From Streptomyces sp. RB17 (GTDB lineage Bacteria; Actinomycetota; Actinomycetes; Streptomycetales; Streptomycetaceae), in assembly GCF_009604455.1 (NCBI RefSeq), contig NZ_WEGL01000004.1, forward strand, positions 124,001 to 188,000: DNA of 64,000 bases. The letters are read 5' to 3'. The notes under the pieces are model-generated. The model was given only the letters and a program-made list of their open reading frames with translations. It did no database searches and had not been told where the DNA came from. Of the stretch, positions 8,130-16,597 are shown one piece after another. Every line of letters starts with the position of its first letter. Positions within the stretch are counted from its first letter, which is position 1. The translations under genes and the position numbers were made by a program.

Positions 8130-8258
8130 CCGAGAGGCCATGGTCAAGCAGGGCAAGTCCATCATCCGGGTCACACCGGAGCGCTGGGGCCCGGTGGCCA
8201 CGGGGGGATTTCCGGCACGGCTGGCATCCGGCGGGGAGTGAACACCGGCCCGCCGGAA
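8130..8258 (+). repeat. 129-bp exact direct repeat, copy 2 (orphan gene tail)
   Basis: Second exact copy of 7930-8058, separated from copy 1 by 71 bp of unique sequence. It encodes the last residues of the PPOX protein with no start or N-terminal part, in a different reading frame from the intact gene (the 200-bp offset is not a multiple of three). It is a gene remnant rather than a gene. Confidence 0.95.
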
Positions 8259-8306
8259 TGTGGGGGCCGGTGGTGACCGGAGGGTTTGCGCACGGCTGGT
8301 GGCGGA
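8259..8306 (+). pseudogene. Diverged third copy of the PPOX gene tail
   Basis: Directly after copy 2 the sequence encodes WGPVVTGGF, matching WGPVATGGF of the intact protein. A one-base deletion then shifts the frame, so that it ends at TAG 8304-8306 where the intact gene has its stop. Spot changes through the stretch show that it diverged before the exact 129-bp duplication. It is probably the tail of an ancestral tandem paralogue. Confidence 0.6.
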
Positions 8307-8323
8307 CGAGGGGTAGGTGGGGG

Positions 8324-9085
8324 TCAGCCTCGGTCGACCATCGTCTCGATGCCGGCGATCAGCAGGTCCAGGGCGAAGGTGAAGTCCCGGTCCATCATGT
8401 CGGCGACCGTGTCACCGCCTCGGGCCGCCATGAGGTCCTTCGACTCCTCGACGACCTCGGCGGTCGCCGGGGCCTCGGTCACCATGGCCATGGCCTGCTC
8501 GTAGTACTCGTCGGGGCTCAGCCCGGTGTCCGCGATCCGGGCGAAGAAGTGGCCCTCGATCGTGCCGAAGCCGTACACGAACTGGAAGACCGCCGAGATC
8601 GCCCCCGTCACCCCGTGCGCCGGCAGCCCCGCCCGGCGCACGACCCGCTGGACCGCGCGGGAGAACGCCAGCGCGTTCGGGCCGATGTTGAGGTAGCGCC
8701 CCGCCAGCGGCGACAGCCAGGGGTGGCGCACCAGCAGCGCCCGGTACTCGACGGCCAGCCCGCGCAGCTGCTCGCGCCAGTCCTCACCCCCGGCGTCCGG
8801 ATCCGGCAGCCGCAGCTCTCCGAAGGCCGCGTCCAGGGCGAGTTCGAGCAGGTCGTCCTTGGTGTCGACGTACCAGTACAGGGACATCGCGGTGACATGC
8901 AGCTCCGCCGCCAGCCGCCGCATGGAGAACTTCGCCAGCCCCTCGGCGTCCAGCAGTCGTACGGACGCGTCGGTGATCCGCGTCCGGTCGAGCCCGGAGG
9001 GCTGGCCGCCGCCGCGACCGCTCCGTCGGGCCTTGTCCTCCAGCCACACACTGGCCCGCGCCGACCGACCTGCGTCCTTCACCAC
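8324..9085 (-). CDS. TetR/AcrR-family transcriptional regulator
   Basis: A regulator of about 253 residues. The N-terminal HTH is LAAELHVTAMSLYWYVDTKD, with the Tyr-Trp-Tyr pattern of helix 3, and the C-terminal ligand domain resembles that of tetracycline-repressor-like proteins (LDLLIAGIETMVDRG at the end). The protein starts after a basic 50-residue extension (VWLEDKARRSGRGG). I prefer GTG 9085 because AAAGG lies about nine bases upstream; GTG 9112 is in frame but has a weaker site. It is flanked by the PPOX tail repeats and by the glycosyltransferase operon on the same strand. Its target is not evident; genes of this type usually regulate themselves and an adjacent exporter or enzyme. Confidence 0.85.
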   Translation of the reverse strand: MVKDAGRSARASVWLEDKARRSGRGGGQPSGLDRTRITDASVRLLDAEGLAKFSMRRLAAELHVTAMSLYWYVDTKDDLLELALDAAFGELRLPDPDAGGEDWREQLRGLAVEYRALLVRHPWLSPLAGRYLNIGPNALAFSRAVQRVVRRAGLPAHGVTGAISAVFQFVYGFGTIEGHFFARIADTGLSPDEYYEQAMAMVTEAPATAEVVEESKDLMAARGGDTVADMMDRDFTFALDLLIAGIETMVDRG

Positions 9086-9236
9086 GGGCGCACCTTTCTC
9101 GATTCCGCCCACTGCACCAACCTAAGGGGCGCGGGGCTGTATCGATGTGCGGCTGTCACCGCGCGGGCGCGGGAAAACACGTCGAACCCGCACCCGCGCG
9201 CATATCCATACCCCCGCCTCTGCAGGATCCCGCCTG

Positions 9237-11456
9237 TCAGCCGCTCTTCTTCTGCGTGAGGTCGTAGAAGGTGGCCGAGCCGGCCGTGACCTTCTTGAAG
9301 TTGCTCTCGACCCACGAGGTGATCTGGGACGACGTACCGCTGCCGGTGCCGCCCGTGCCACCGCCCATGCCTCCGCCGGCGATGAAGTAGTGGATCTTCC
9401 CGTCCGTCACGTACTTCTTGAACTGCGCCGGCGTCGGGGACGGGTCGGTGCCGTTGAAGCCGCCGATCGCCATCACCGGGTCACCGGTGGCGAGCTGGTA
9501 GCTGGCCGCGTTCTGGGAGCCGATGGACGCGGCGACCCAGGTGTACATGGCGGCGTCCTTCTCCAGCAGCTGCCTGGCGGCGGAGGAGACATTCGCGCCG
9601 TTCAGCAGGCCGCCGACGCCACCGCCGCCCATACCGCCTTCGCCCCTCTGGCCGGCACCGGGGAAGCCGTTGCCGTTCTGGCCCTGGCCCTGGCCCTGCC
9701 CCTGACCCCGGCCCTGCGTGCTGCCGTTGCCCTGCTGCTGGTTCTGGCCCGGCATGCCACCGCCGATGCCACCGCCACCAGGGAAGCCGTTGCCGTTCTG
9801 CTGGCCCTGCCCGCCCTGACCCTGCTGCCCCGGCATCGCACCGCCGAACCCGCCGCGCGTGCCGCCCCCGTTGCCCCCGCCGGGCCCCCGGCCGCCGCCG
9901 AAGCCCATCATGCTCGCGCCCGCGGGACCGGCCGTCGGGATGGAGCCGGTGTGCGCGGAGTCCACCGTGCTGAGGGTGTACGCCGTCGGACCGGCGAGCG
10001 CGGCCACCAGGCCCACCGCCGCCGCCCCGAGGGCCGGCCGCCGGGAGATCCGGCCCGCGAAGATCAGACCGAGCGCGGCCGCCATGCCGCCGATCAGCAC
10101 CAGCCACTTCAGCCAGGGGAGGTAGCCGGAGGTGCGGTTGAGCAGGACGTACCCCCAGGTGGCCGCGGCCACCACGGACGCGGCGAGGGTGGTCGACGCC
10201 CAGGTCTCCGTGCGCCGCTCCCACAGCAGCCCGGCGCCCATGCCGACGACGGCCGCGAGGTAGGGCGCGAGCGCCACCGTGTAGTACTGGTGGAAGATGC
10301 CCGCCATGTAGCTGAAGACCACGATGGTGATCAGCAGCGAGCCGCCCCACACCAGGAACGAGGCCCGCGTCACGGACGTACGGCCCAGCTTCCGGGTCGC
10401 CCACAGGCCCGCGACCAGCAGGATCAGCGCGGCCGGGAGCAGCCAGGAGATCTGGCCGCCGATCTCGGAGCTGACCATGCGGTCCCAGCCGGTGGCGCCC
10501 CAGCGGCCCGAACCGCCCGCGCCGCCACCGCCGCCGACGCTGCCGGTCTCGTCGCCGTTGATGCGGCCGAGGCCGTTGTAGCCGAAGGTCAGCTCCAGGA
10601 AGCTGTTGTTCTGCGAACCGCCGATGTAGGGGCGGGAGGAGGCCGGCCACAGCTCGACGACCGCGACCCACCAGCCGCCGGCGACGACCAGCGCGACCGT
10701 GGCGAGGGCGAGTTGACCGAGCCGCTTCCGCAGCTTCACCGGACCGCAGACGGCGTACACGATCGCCAGCGGAGGCAGGATCAGGAAGGCCTGCAGGGTC
10801 TTGGCGAGGAAGGCGAAGCCGATCGCGGTCCCGGCCCACACCAGCCACCTGCTCCGGCCGTCCTCCACCGCCCGTACGACGAAGTAGCAGGCCAGCGCCA
10901 TCAGCAGGGCCAGCATCGCGTCCGGGTTGTCGAACCGGAACATCAGCGCGGCGACGGGGGTGAGCGCGAGCACCGCGCCCGCGATCAGACCCGCGGCCGG
11001 GCTGAACCGGCGCCGTACGGCCGCGTGGACGACGGCCACCGTGCCCACGCCCATCAGCACCTCGGGCGTGAGGATGGCCCAGGAGTTCAGGCCGAAGATC
11101 CGCACCGACAGCTCCATCGGCCACAGGAAGGCCGAGGGCTTGTCGACGGTGATGGCGTTGCCCGCGTCCAGCGAGCCGAAGAAGAACGCCTTCCAGGACG
11201 TGCTGCCGGCCTGCACGGCCGCCGAGTAGAAGGAGTTGGCGTAACCGGAGGCGCTGAGGTTGTAGAGGTAGAGCAGCAGGGTGGCGGCCAGCAGGCCGAG
11301 GAAGGCCGGGCGCACCCAGCGCGGATCCTCGGGGCGGCCGCGCCACAGTCTGCGGAGGAACGGCTCCTTGGGCTCACCGGCCGCCCGGTGCGGGTGCGGG
11401 GGTGCCGTGGGCGGCGGCCCCCAGACGGTCGTACCGCTCTCCTGGTGGATGGTCAT
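9237..11456 (-). CDS. GT39-type membrane glycosyltransferase with a Gly/Gln-rich loop
   Basis: A 739-residue polytopic protein of the ArnT/PMT (GT-C) superfamily, which transfers sugars from polyprenyl-phosphate donors on the outer membrane face. The first luminal loop contains FFGSLDAGNAITVDKPSAF, where Asp and Lys match the catalytic loop of the family. About 11-12 hydrophobic helices follow up to residue 500. Residues about 500-620 are a low-complexity Gly/Gln/Asn/Pro segment in which NGNGFPG occurs twice beside GQGQ runs, and the C-terminal 110 residues form a soluble extracytoplasmic domain. Its ATG overlaps the stop of the upstream GT2-GtrA gene by four bases (11453-11456), so the two should be co-translated. 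The pair probably builds and uses a lipid-linked sugar for cell-wall or protein glycosylation. Confidence 0.85.
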   Translation of the reverse strand: MTIHQESGTTVWGPPPTAPPHPHRAAGEPKEPFLRRLWRGRPEDPRWVRPAFLGLLAATLLLYLYNLSASGYANSFYSAAVQAGSTSWKAFFFGSLDAGNAITVDKPSAFLWPMELSVRIFGLNSWAILTPEVLMGVGTVAVVHAAVRRRFSPAAGLIAGAVLALTPVAALMFRFDNPDAMLALLMALACYFVVRAVEDGRSRWLVWAGTAIGFAFLAKTLQAFLILPPLAIVYAVCGPVKLRKRLGQLALATVALVVAGGWWVAVVELWPASSRPYIGGSQNNSFLELTFGYNGLGRINGDETGSVGGGGGAGGSGRWGATGWDRMVSSEIGGQISWLLPAALILLVAGLWATRKLGRTSVTRASFLVWGGSLLITIVVFSYMAGIFHQYYTVALAPYLAAVVGMGAGLLWERRTETWASTTLAASVVAAATWGYVLLNRTSGYLPWLKWLVLIGGMAAALGLIFAGRISRRPALGAAAVGLVAALAGPTAYTLSTVDSAHTGSIPTAGPAGASMMGFGGGRGPGGGNGGGTRGGFGGAMPGQQGQGGQGQQNGNGFPGGGGIGGGMPGQNQQQGNGSTQGRGQGQGQGQGQNGNGFPGAGQRGEGGMGGGGVGGLLNGANVSSAARQLLEKDAAMYTWVAASIGSQNAASYQLATGDPVMAIGGFNGTDPSPTPAQFKKYVTDGKIHYFIAGGGMGGGTGGTGSGTSSQITSWVESNFKKVTAGSATFYDLTQKKSG

Positions 11457-12979
11457 CGGGGATCCCCCGGATCTGTGTCGTGAGGGCGCACCGGCTGCAG
11501 TCGCATCGTCGCGTCCCTCCAGCGGCCGTCCGCGGCTTCACCGGCGCGGACCTGGGTGGTCTGGTGGGGCTGCCCGTACGACTGCTGGTACGGCACCGGG
11601 CGCTGGGGCAGCGGTGCGTACGGGGCGTTCGTGCCGTACGGCGGGGTCGTGCTCGTGTCGTAGGTCGGCGAGGAGAGGGTGTGGGAGGCGACGACCGTCG
11701 AACCGCTGCCGGATGCGACCGTCGAGCCCGCGTCGGACTCACCGCGGTCCGGGAACACCCAGGCGCGGAAGAGCAGGAACCGCAGCACGGTCGCGGCGAG
11801 GTTGGCGGCGATGAGGACCGCCAGTTCGGTGGAGTGCGCCGGGTGGTCGCCGGCCGCGTCCAGGGCGGCCAGGGAACCGCTGGTCAGGGCGAGACCGATG
11901 CCGAAGACGACCAGGCCCTGTGCCTGGTGCCGTACGGCGCCGCCCCGGCCGCGCACCCCGAAGGTGAGCCGGCGGTTGGCGGCCGTGTTGGCGATCGCGG
12001 AGACCAGCAGGGCGAGCGCGTTGGCGATCTGGGAGCCGGAGAACTGCCGGAAGGCGCTGTAGAGGAGGAGGTAGAAGAGGGTGGACAGGCCGCCGACGAC
12101 GCAGAAGCCGACGAGCTGACGGGCGAGTCCCCTGGGCACGTTGGTCAGATCGCGGTCGCGCGGATCGTCGCCGAAGGGCCGGGTGAGCCGGTCCAGCGGG
12201 AGCGAACCGGTGGCCAGCGCCTTGCCGACCCGCCATACGCCCCTGAGGTCGTCGGTCGCGGTCTTCACGATGTGCACGGTGGAGTCCGGGTCGTCGACCC
12301 AGTCGACCGGCACCTCGTGGATCCTCAGGCCCGCCCGCTCGGCGAGCACCAGCATCTCGGTGTCGAAGAACCAGCCGGTGTCCTCCACCAGCGGCAGCAG
12401 CAGCTGCGCCACATCGCGCCGGATGGCCTTGAATCCGCACTGGGCGTCGGAGAACCGGGCCTGGAGCGAGCCGCGAAGGATCAGGTTGTAGGCCCGGCTG
12501 ATGAACTCACGCTTGGAGCCGCGCACGACCCGGGAGGTGCGGGCGAGCCGGGAGCCGATCGCGAGGTCCGAATGGCCGGAGATCAGCGGCGCCACCAGCG
12601 GCAGCAGGGCGTTGAGGTCGGTGGACAGGTCGACGTCCATGTAGGCGAGGATCGGCGCCTCGGACGCGGACCACACCGTCCGCAGGGCCCGCCCCCGGCC
12701 CTTCTGCTCCAGGCGGGAGTTGGCGACCTCGGGGATCTCCGCCTCCAGCCGCGCCGCGACCAGTGGGGTGCTGTCCGTGGACGCGTTGTCCGCGATCGTG
12801 ATGCGGAAGGCGTAGGGGAAGGTGCGCGTGAGGTGCTCGTGCAGTCTGCGGACGCACGGCTGGAGGTCCTTCTCCTCGTTGTAGACGGGGATCACTACGT
12901 CCAGGACAGGCGTACCGGCGTCTCCGGCCGGGAGGTGCTCCCGCGCCGGCAGGGTGCCGGGAGAAGTGTCGGTTCGCAT
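11453..12979 (-). CDS. GT2 glycosyltransferase fused to a GtrA-like membrane domain
   Basis: 508 residues in two domains. Residues about 25-265 are a GT-A fold family 2 transferase of the dolichyl/polyprenyl-phosphate sugar synthase type (LDVVIPVYNEEKDLQPCVRR, metal-binding MDVDLSTDLNALLPL, then QCGFKAIRRDVAQ). Residues about 280-410 contain four hydrophobic helices of the GtrA type (VGFCVVGGLSTLFYLLLYSA to LLFRAWVFP), proposed to flip or position the lipid-linked sugar. A Pro/Thr-rich cytoplasmic tail completes it. It likely makes a polyprenyl-phosphate hexose on the inner face for the GT39 partner that overlaps its 3' end. The kinase gene ends 14 bp upstream, so all four minus-strand genes up to the response regulator could be one transcript. 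Confidence 0.88.
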   Translation of the reverse strand: MRTDTSPGTLPAREHLPAGDAGTPVLDVVIPVYNEEKDLQPCVRRLHEHLTRTFPYAFRITIADNASTDSTPLVAARLEAEIPEVANSRLEQKGRGRALRTVWSASEAPILAYMDVDLSTDLNALLPLVAPLISGHSDLAIGSRLARTSRVVRGSKREFISRAYNLILRGSLQARFSDAQCGFKAIRRDVAQLLLPLVEDTGWFFDTEMLVLAERAGLRIHEVPVDWVDDPDSTVHIVKTATDDLRGVWRVGKALATGSLPLDRLTRPFGDDPRDRDLTNVPRGLARQLVGFCVVGGLSTLFYLLLYSAFRQFSGSQIANALALLVSAIANTAANRRLTFGVRGRGGAVRHQAQGLVVFGIGLALTSGSLAALDAAGDHPAHSTELAVLIAANLAATVLRFLLFRAWVFPDRGESDAGSTVASGSGSTVVASHTLSSPTYDTSTTPPYGTNAPYAPLPQRPVPYQQSYGQPHQTTQVRAGEAADGRWRDATMRLQPVRPHDTDPGDPR

Positions 12980-12993
12980 GGAACCGACTCAAC

Positions 12994-14607
12994 TCAAGCG
13001 CCCTGTCGCACCCATGTGGTGGCACTGTGCTGTGCCTGTGAGTGTGATTGCCAGTCCGTTTCGGGCGCGGGCCGCGGAACGGCCGGTGCGAGCGCGGGCA
13101 GATGCACGGTGAACACGGTCCGCCCGGGCACGCTGTCGACGGTGACGGCACCCCCGTGCGCGGCCGCGACCGCCTGCACGATGGCCAGTCCGAGCCCGGT
13201 GGACCCCGTCGCCCTGGACCGCGCGGAGTCCCCGCGCGCGAACCGCTCGAAGACGTGCGGCAGCAGATCCGGCGGGACGCCCTGCCCGTTGTCCTCGACG
13301 TCGACGCACATCCACGGCCCGCGCCGCTGCACGCGCGCGATCACGGTCGTACCGGGTGGTGTGTGCTTGCGGGCGTTGCCGAGCAGGTTGACGAGCACCT
13401 GCTGGATGCGTGCCGCGTCGGCGGACACGAGCGCCGGCTCGTCGGGCAGGTCGAGCCGCCAGTTGTGGTCCATGCCGGCCGCGCGGGAGTCGCTGACCGT
13501 GTCCACGACGAGCGGGACGAGATCGGTCTGCTCGAACTGCAGCGGCCGGCCGGCGTCGAGGCGGGCGAGCAGAAGCAGATCCTCGACGAGGAGGGTCATA
13601 CGCCCGGCCTCGGACTCGATCCGGCCCAGCGCGTGCCGGGTGTCGGGGCCGACCTGTTCCCGCCCGCGTCTCGTGAGTTCCGCGTACCCGCGGATGGACG
13701 CGAGCGGGGTGCGCAGCTCATGACTGGCGTCGGCGACGAACTGCCGTACCCGCATCTCGCTCCGCTGCCGGGCGTGCAGGGCGCCGTGCACATGGTCGAG
13801 CATCCGGTTGAGCGCGGCACCGACCTGGCCGACCTCGGTGTGCGGGTCGCACTCGGACTCCGGCACCCGCTCGCTGAGCTTCACCTCGCCGGTGTGCAGG
13901 GGCAGTTCGGAGACACGGGTGGCGGTGGCGGCGACCTTGCGGAGGGGGCGGGTGGCCACACCGACGATCACGGTCCCCGCGAGGGTGGCGGCGATGAGAC
14001 CGGCGGCGGTGACGCTGATCTCGACGAGGATGAGGGTGTTGATCGTGCCGTCGGCCTCCTTGGTCGGGAGGGCGACGTAGTAGCCGCTCTTGTACTGGAC
14101 GCGGTACGTGCCGAGCCCCGGAAGCTCCGCACTGTGCGCCTTGCCGTCCTGGACGACCTCGCCGAGGGCGGTCTTCTGGGCGTCGGTGAGGTCCCTGGCG
14201 CTCATGTCGAACGTCGACGTGGACTTCTTGCCGACCTTGCCGCCGGTGACGGAGCCGCCCACGACCGTGGCCGCGACCGTGCCGCTGGGCTGGGGACCGT
14301 GCTTGACGAACTCGCTGAGGTCGGTCGCCTTGCGGCGTGGGTTCTGCTGCATGCCCTGGCCGAGCAGGCCGGCGTCCTTGTCCGGGCCGGGCGGCGCGAA
14401 GTCGCCCGACGCACGCGCCACGGCCTCACGCAGCTGCCCATCCAGCTGGTCGTACAGATGAGTCCGCAGCGCCAGCGTCGTCACCGTCCCGATCACCGCA
14501 CACACGACGGCGATCAGCACCACGGAAGCGACGACGAGCCGCGCCCGCAGGGTGCGCGGCTGTCCCGCTCGTCGCTTCCGCGGACCCGGCCGTCGTCGCC
14601 CGCTCAT
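12994..14607 (-). CDS. HAMP-containing sensor histidine kinase
   Basis: A 537-residue membrane kinase. One helix lies at about residues 23-45, an extracytoplasmic sensor domain at about 50-190, a second helix at about 193-215, then HAMP. The dimerisation helix carries ASHELRTPLASIRGYAE with the phospho-accepting His296. The ATPase domain has N-box VLVNLLGNARKHTP and G-boxes DNGQGVP and STGLGLAIVQ. All key residues look intact, so it should phosphorylate the adjacent response regulator. Its ATG overlaps the regulator's stop by four bases (14604-14607). In S. coelicolor the matching pair is SCO4021/SCO4020 from memory. The signal is unknown; placement upstream of glycosyltransferases hints at envelope stress. 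Confidence 0.9.
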   Translation of the reverse strand: MSGRRRPGPRKRRAGQPRTLRARLVVASVVLIAVVCAVIGTVTTLALRTHLYDQLDGQLREAVARASGDFAPPGPDKDAGLLGQGMQQNPRRKATDLSEFVKHGPQPSGTVAATVVGGSVTGGKVGKKSTSTFDMSARDLTDAQKTALGEVVQDGKAHSAELPGLGTYRVQYKSGYYVALPTKEADGTINTLILVEISVTAAGLIAATLAGTVIVGVATRPLRKVAATATRVSELPLHTGEVKLSERVPESECDPHTEVGQVGAALNRMLDHVHGALHARQRSEMRVRQFVADASHELRTPLASIRGYAELTRRGREQVGPDTRHALGRIESEAGRMTLLVEDLLLLARLDAGRPLQFEQTDLVPLVVDTVSDSRAAGMDHNWRLDLPDEPALVSADAARIQQVLVNLLGNARKHTPPGTTVIARVQRRGPWMCVDVEDNGQGVPPDLLPHVFERFARGDSARSRATGSTGLGLAIVQAVAAAHGGAVTVDSVPGRTVFTVHLPALAPAVPRPAPETDWQSHSQAQHSATTWVRQGA

Positions 14608-15344
14608 GACGCGGCGGGCTTGATCAGGTAACCCGCCCCACGCCGGGTGTGGATCATCGGCTCACGCCCGGCGTCGATCTTCCGCCGCAGATAGGAGATG
14701 TACAGCTCGACGACGTTGGCCTGCCCGCCGAAGTCGTACGACCACACCCGGTCCAGTATCTGCGCCTTGCTGAGCACGCGCCGCGGGTTGCGCATGAGGA
14801 AGCGCAGCAGCTCGAACTCGGTGGCGGTGAGATGGATGGACTCCCCGTCCCGCGACACCTCGTGGCTGTCCTCGTCGAGGGTCAGATCGCCCACGACGAG
14901 CACGGAGTCGGACCGTCGGTCGGCGGCCCCGGACCGGCGGATGAGCCCCCGCAGCCGCGCCACGACCTCCTCCAGGCTGAACGGCTTGGTGACGTAGTCG
15001 TCACCGCCGGCCGTGAGCCCGGCGATACGGTCCTCCACCGCGTCCTTGGCGGTCAGGAAGAGCACGGGCACGTCCGGCAGTTCGCGCCGCAGCCGCCCGA
15101 GGACGGAGAGCCCGTCCATGTCGGGCAGCATCATGTCCAGCACGACGGCGTCGGGCCGGAACTCACGGGCGGCCTGGATGGCTCCCTGCCCGTCCCCCGC
15201 GCTCCTGATCTGCCAGCCCTCGTAACGAAGAGCCATGCTCAGCAGTTCGGTGATCGACAGCTCGTCGTCCACCACAAGCACTCGGACGGGGCTCCCGTCC
15301 GGCCTCAGCAGTTCGGTGCGCCCCTGGGGCGAGGTCGTGGTCAT
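14604..15344 (-). CDS. OmpR/PhoB-type response regulator
   Basis: About 246 residues. The receiver domain has the acid pair VLVVDDE, the phosphorylated Asp in DAVVLDMMLPDMDG, Thr in VLFLTAKD and Lys in YVTKPF. The winged-helix output domain ends with VWSYDFGGQANVVELYISYL and RRGAGYLI. It is activated by the kinase encoded immediately downstream. ATG 15344 gives the usual short tail before the receiver; an in-frame ATG at 15389 (MGESLFSEDPD) has AGGG about ten bases upstream and could add 15 residues. No other regulator is nearby, so its targets may include the two glycosyltransferase genes transcribed downstream. Confidence 0.9.
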   Translation of the reverse strand: MTTTSPQGRTELLRPDGSPVRVLVVDDELSITELLSMALRYEGWQIRSAGDGQGAIQAAREFRPDAVVLDMMLPDMDGLSVLGRLRRELPDVPVLFLTAKDAVEDRIAGLTAGGDDYVTKPFSLEEVVARLRGLIRRSGAADRRSDSVLVVGDLTLDEDSHEVSRDGESIHLTATEFELLRFLMRNPRRVLSKAQILDRVWSYDFGGQANVVELYISYLRRKIDAGREPMIHTRRGAGYLIKPAAS

Positions 15345-15569
15345 GGTGGACACCCTGTCCGGGTCCTCTGAGAAGAGGCTTTCCCCCATCTGTGATTTCC
15401 CTGAGAAACACACAGGCACCTCTCAGGCAGCCCCTGGGAAACACTCACTCCCGCGCGAAGACGCGCCGCCCGCTCGACCCTGGCGATGTGGATCGCGTAC
15501 CGCTCGTACCAGCGCTCTCGGCCATGCCGCTTGGCCGCGAGGTGCGCCGGGTGATCCCGCCACCGCTCC

Positions 15570-16463
15570 TCAGAACAGGCCCTCCGGCTGTTGTCTGAAC
15601 TCCCGGACAGGGAAGGTGAGTCCACTCGTATCCGCATCCGAAGCGGCCGGTGGCACCAGACCCCACCCGGTCATGAGCCGGGTGTCGAGGACGACGACCC
15701 CCGGTCGGCCTCCGGCGACCGTCAGATGCAGATCGGGCCCGGCGGCCGCGACCAGCTCACCGCTCACACCGCTCCCCGGGACGAGCTCCACCACCTCCCC
15801 AAGAGCGCCCGGACCATCGGCGAGCCCGAACACCCCCATGTGATCGACCACTTCACAGGGTTCCGGCCGCAGGGACTCGGGCCATCCGCTGAGCGCCACG
15901 GCCCGCGCATGCAGCTCCCGCACCTCCGCCGCCCGCTCCTCCCCGGTCCCCGGCAACGCCGAACGCACCGCGCGCTTCTCGGCGTACGGAATCCGGTCCG
16001 GCACGTTCAGCGCGGCCCGCAGCAGTTCCTCCGTGCGGCGGGCGGCCATCAGCGGGCCGGTGCCGAGCCAGCTGAAACAGACGGCACCCTGCTCCAGCAG
16101 CCGGGCCGAGCCCCGCTCGACCGCGGTGATCCCGACTTTCACCATCCCGGGCCCGAACCACGCCAGATACACCCGGTACGGCCGCGGGTCGTCGGCGATC
16201 GTGTCGGCGGCCACGGAGTGCGCCCGGTCCAACCGCGCACACTCCTCGCACCGAGCCCCCGTACTCCGCCCCGGCACCACGGCCCGCACCGGACAGGCAT
16301 GCCCCCGCGCCCCCACACACGTCCGCACACCCCCTTCCGGCACGGCGAAACCGACCCGCTTCCCCCAGTGCAGCGCACTACGCCGCCCGCCGTCCCACAC
16401 CAGCACGGGGCCGTCGGGCGACCAGCGAAGTCCGGTGCACTTCCATGCCTGTACCTGTGCCAT
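15570..16463 (-). CDS. DUF2797 protein with a zinc-ribbon-like Cys cluster
   Basis: About 297 residues matching the DUF2797 family as I remember it. Near residues 50-85 there is a Cys pattern (TCVGARGHACPVRA, later ARCEECARLDRA) that could bind zinc. The central part, YRVYLAWFGPGMVKVGITAV followed by a basic segment, resembles a GIY-YIG-like fold with the conserved VKVGIT strand. The function is not established; a nucleic-acid role is possible. ATG 16463 directly follows an in-frame GTG, and no strong ribosome site separates them. It sits alone between the two-component system and the Bro-N gene, with gaps of about 225 and 135 bp. Confidence 0.72.
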   Translation of the reverse strand: MAQVQAWKCTGLRWSPDGPVLVWDGGRRSALHWGKRVGFAVPEGGVRTCVGARGHACPVRAVVPGRSTGARCEECARLDRAHSVAADTIADDPRPYRVYLAWFGPGMVKVGITAVERGSARLLEQGAVCFSWLGTGPLMAARRTEELLRAALNVPDRIPYAEKRAVRSALPGTGEERAAEVRELHARAVALSGWPESLRPEPCEVVDHMGVFGLADGPGALGEVVELVPGSGVSGELVAAAGPDLHLTVAGGRPGVVVLDTRLMTGWGLVPPAASDADTSGLTFPVREFRQQPEGLF

Positions 16464-16597
16464 CACTCGTCAGGGTATGGGTTGGGTCTGACAACGGGTT
16501 CCGGGCGGCAAAGAGGCTTAGGGTGTGCGAAGGCCCGAAGCCGCAACCTGATTTTGCGACTTCGGGCCTGCCTGCCATCGGCTCTGCGGCACGCGCT

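Noticed and set aside
8130..8241. Possible small gene encoding MVKQGKSIIRVTPERW on the second PPOX tail copy
   Set aside because: It is an exact duplicate of an existing gene end without promoter, ribosome site or N-terminal domain.
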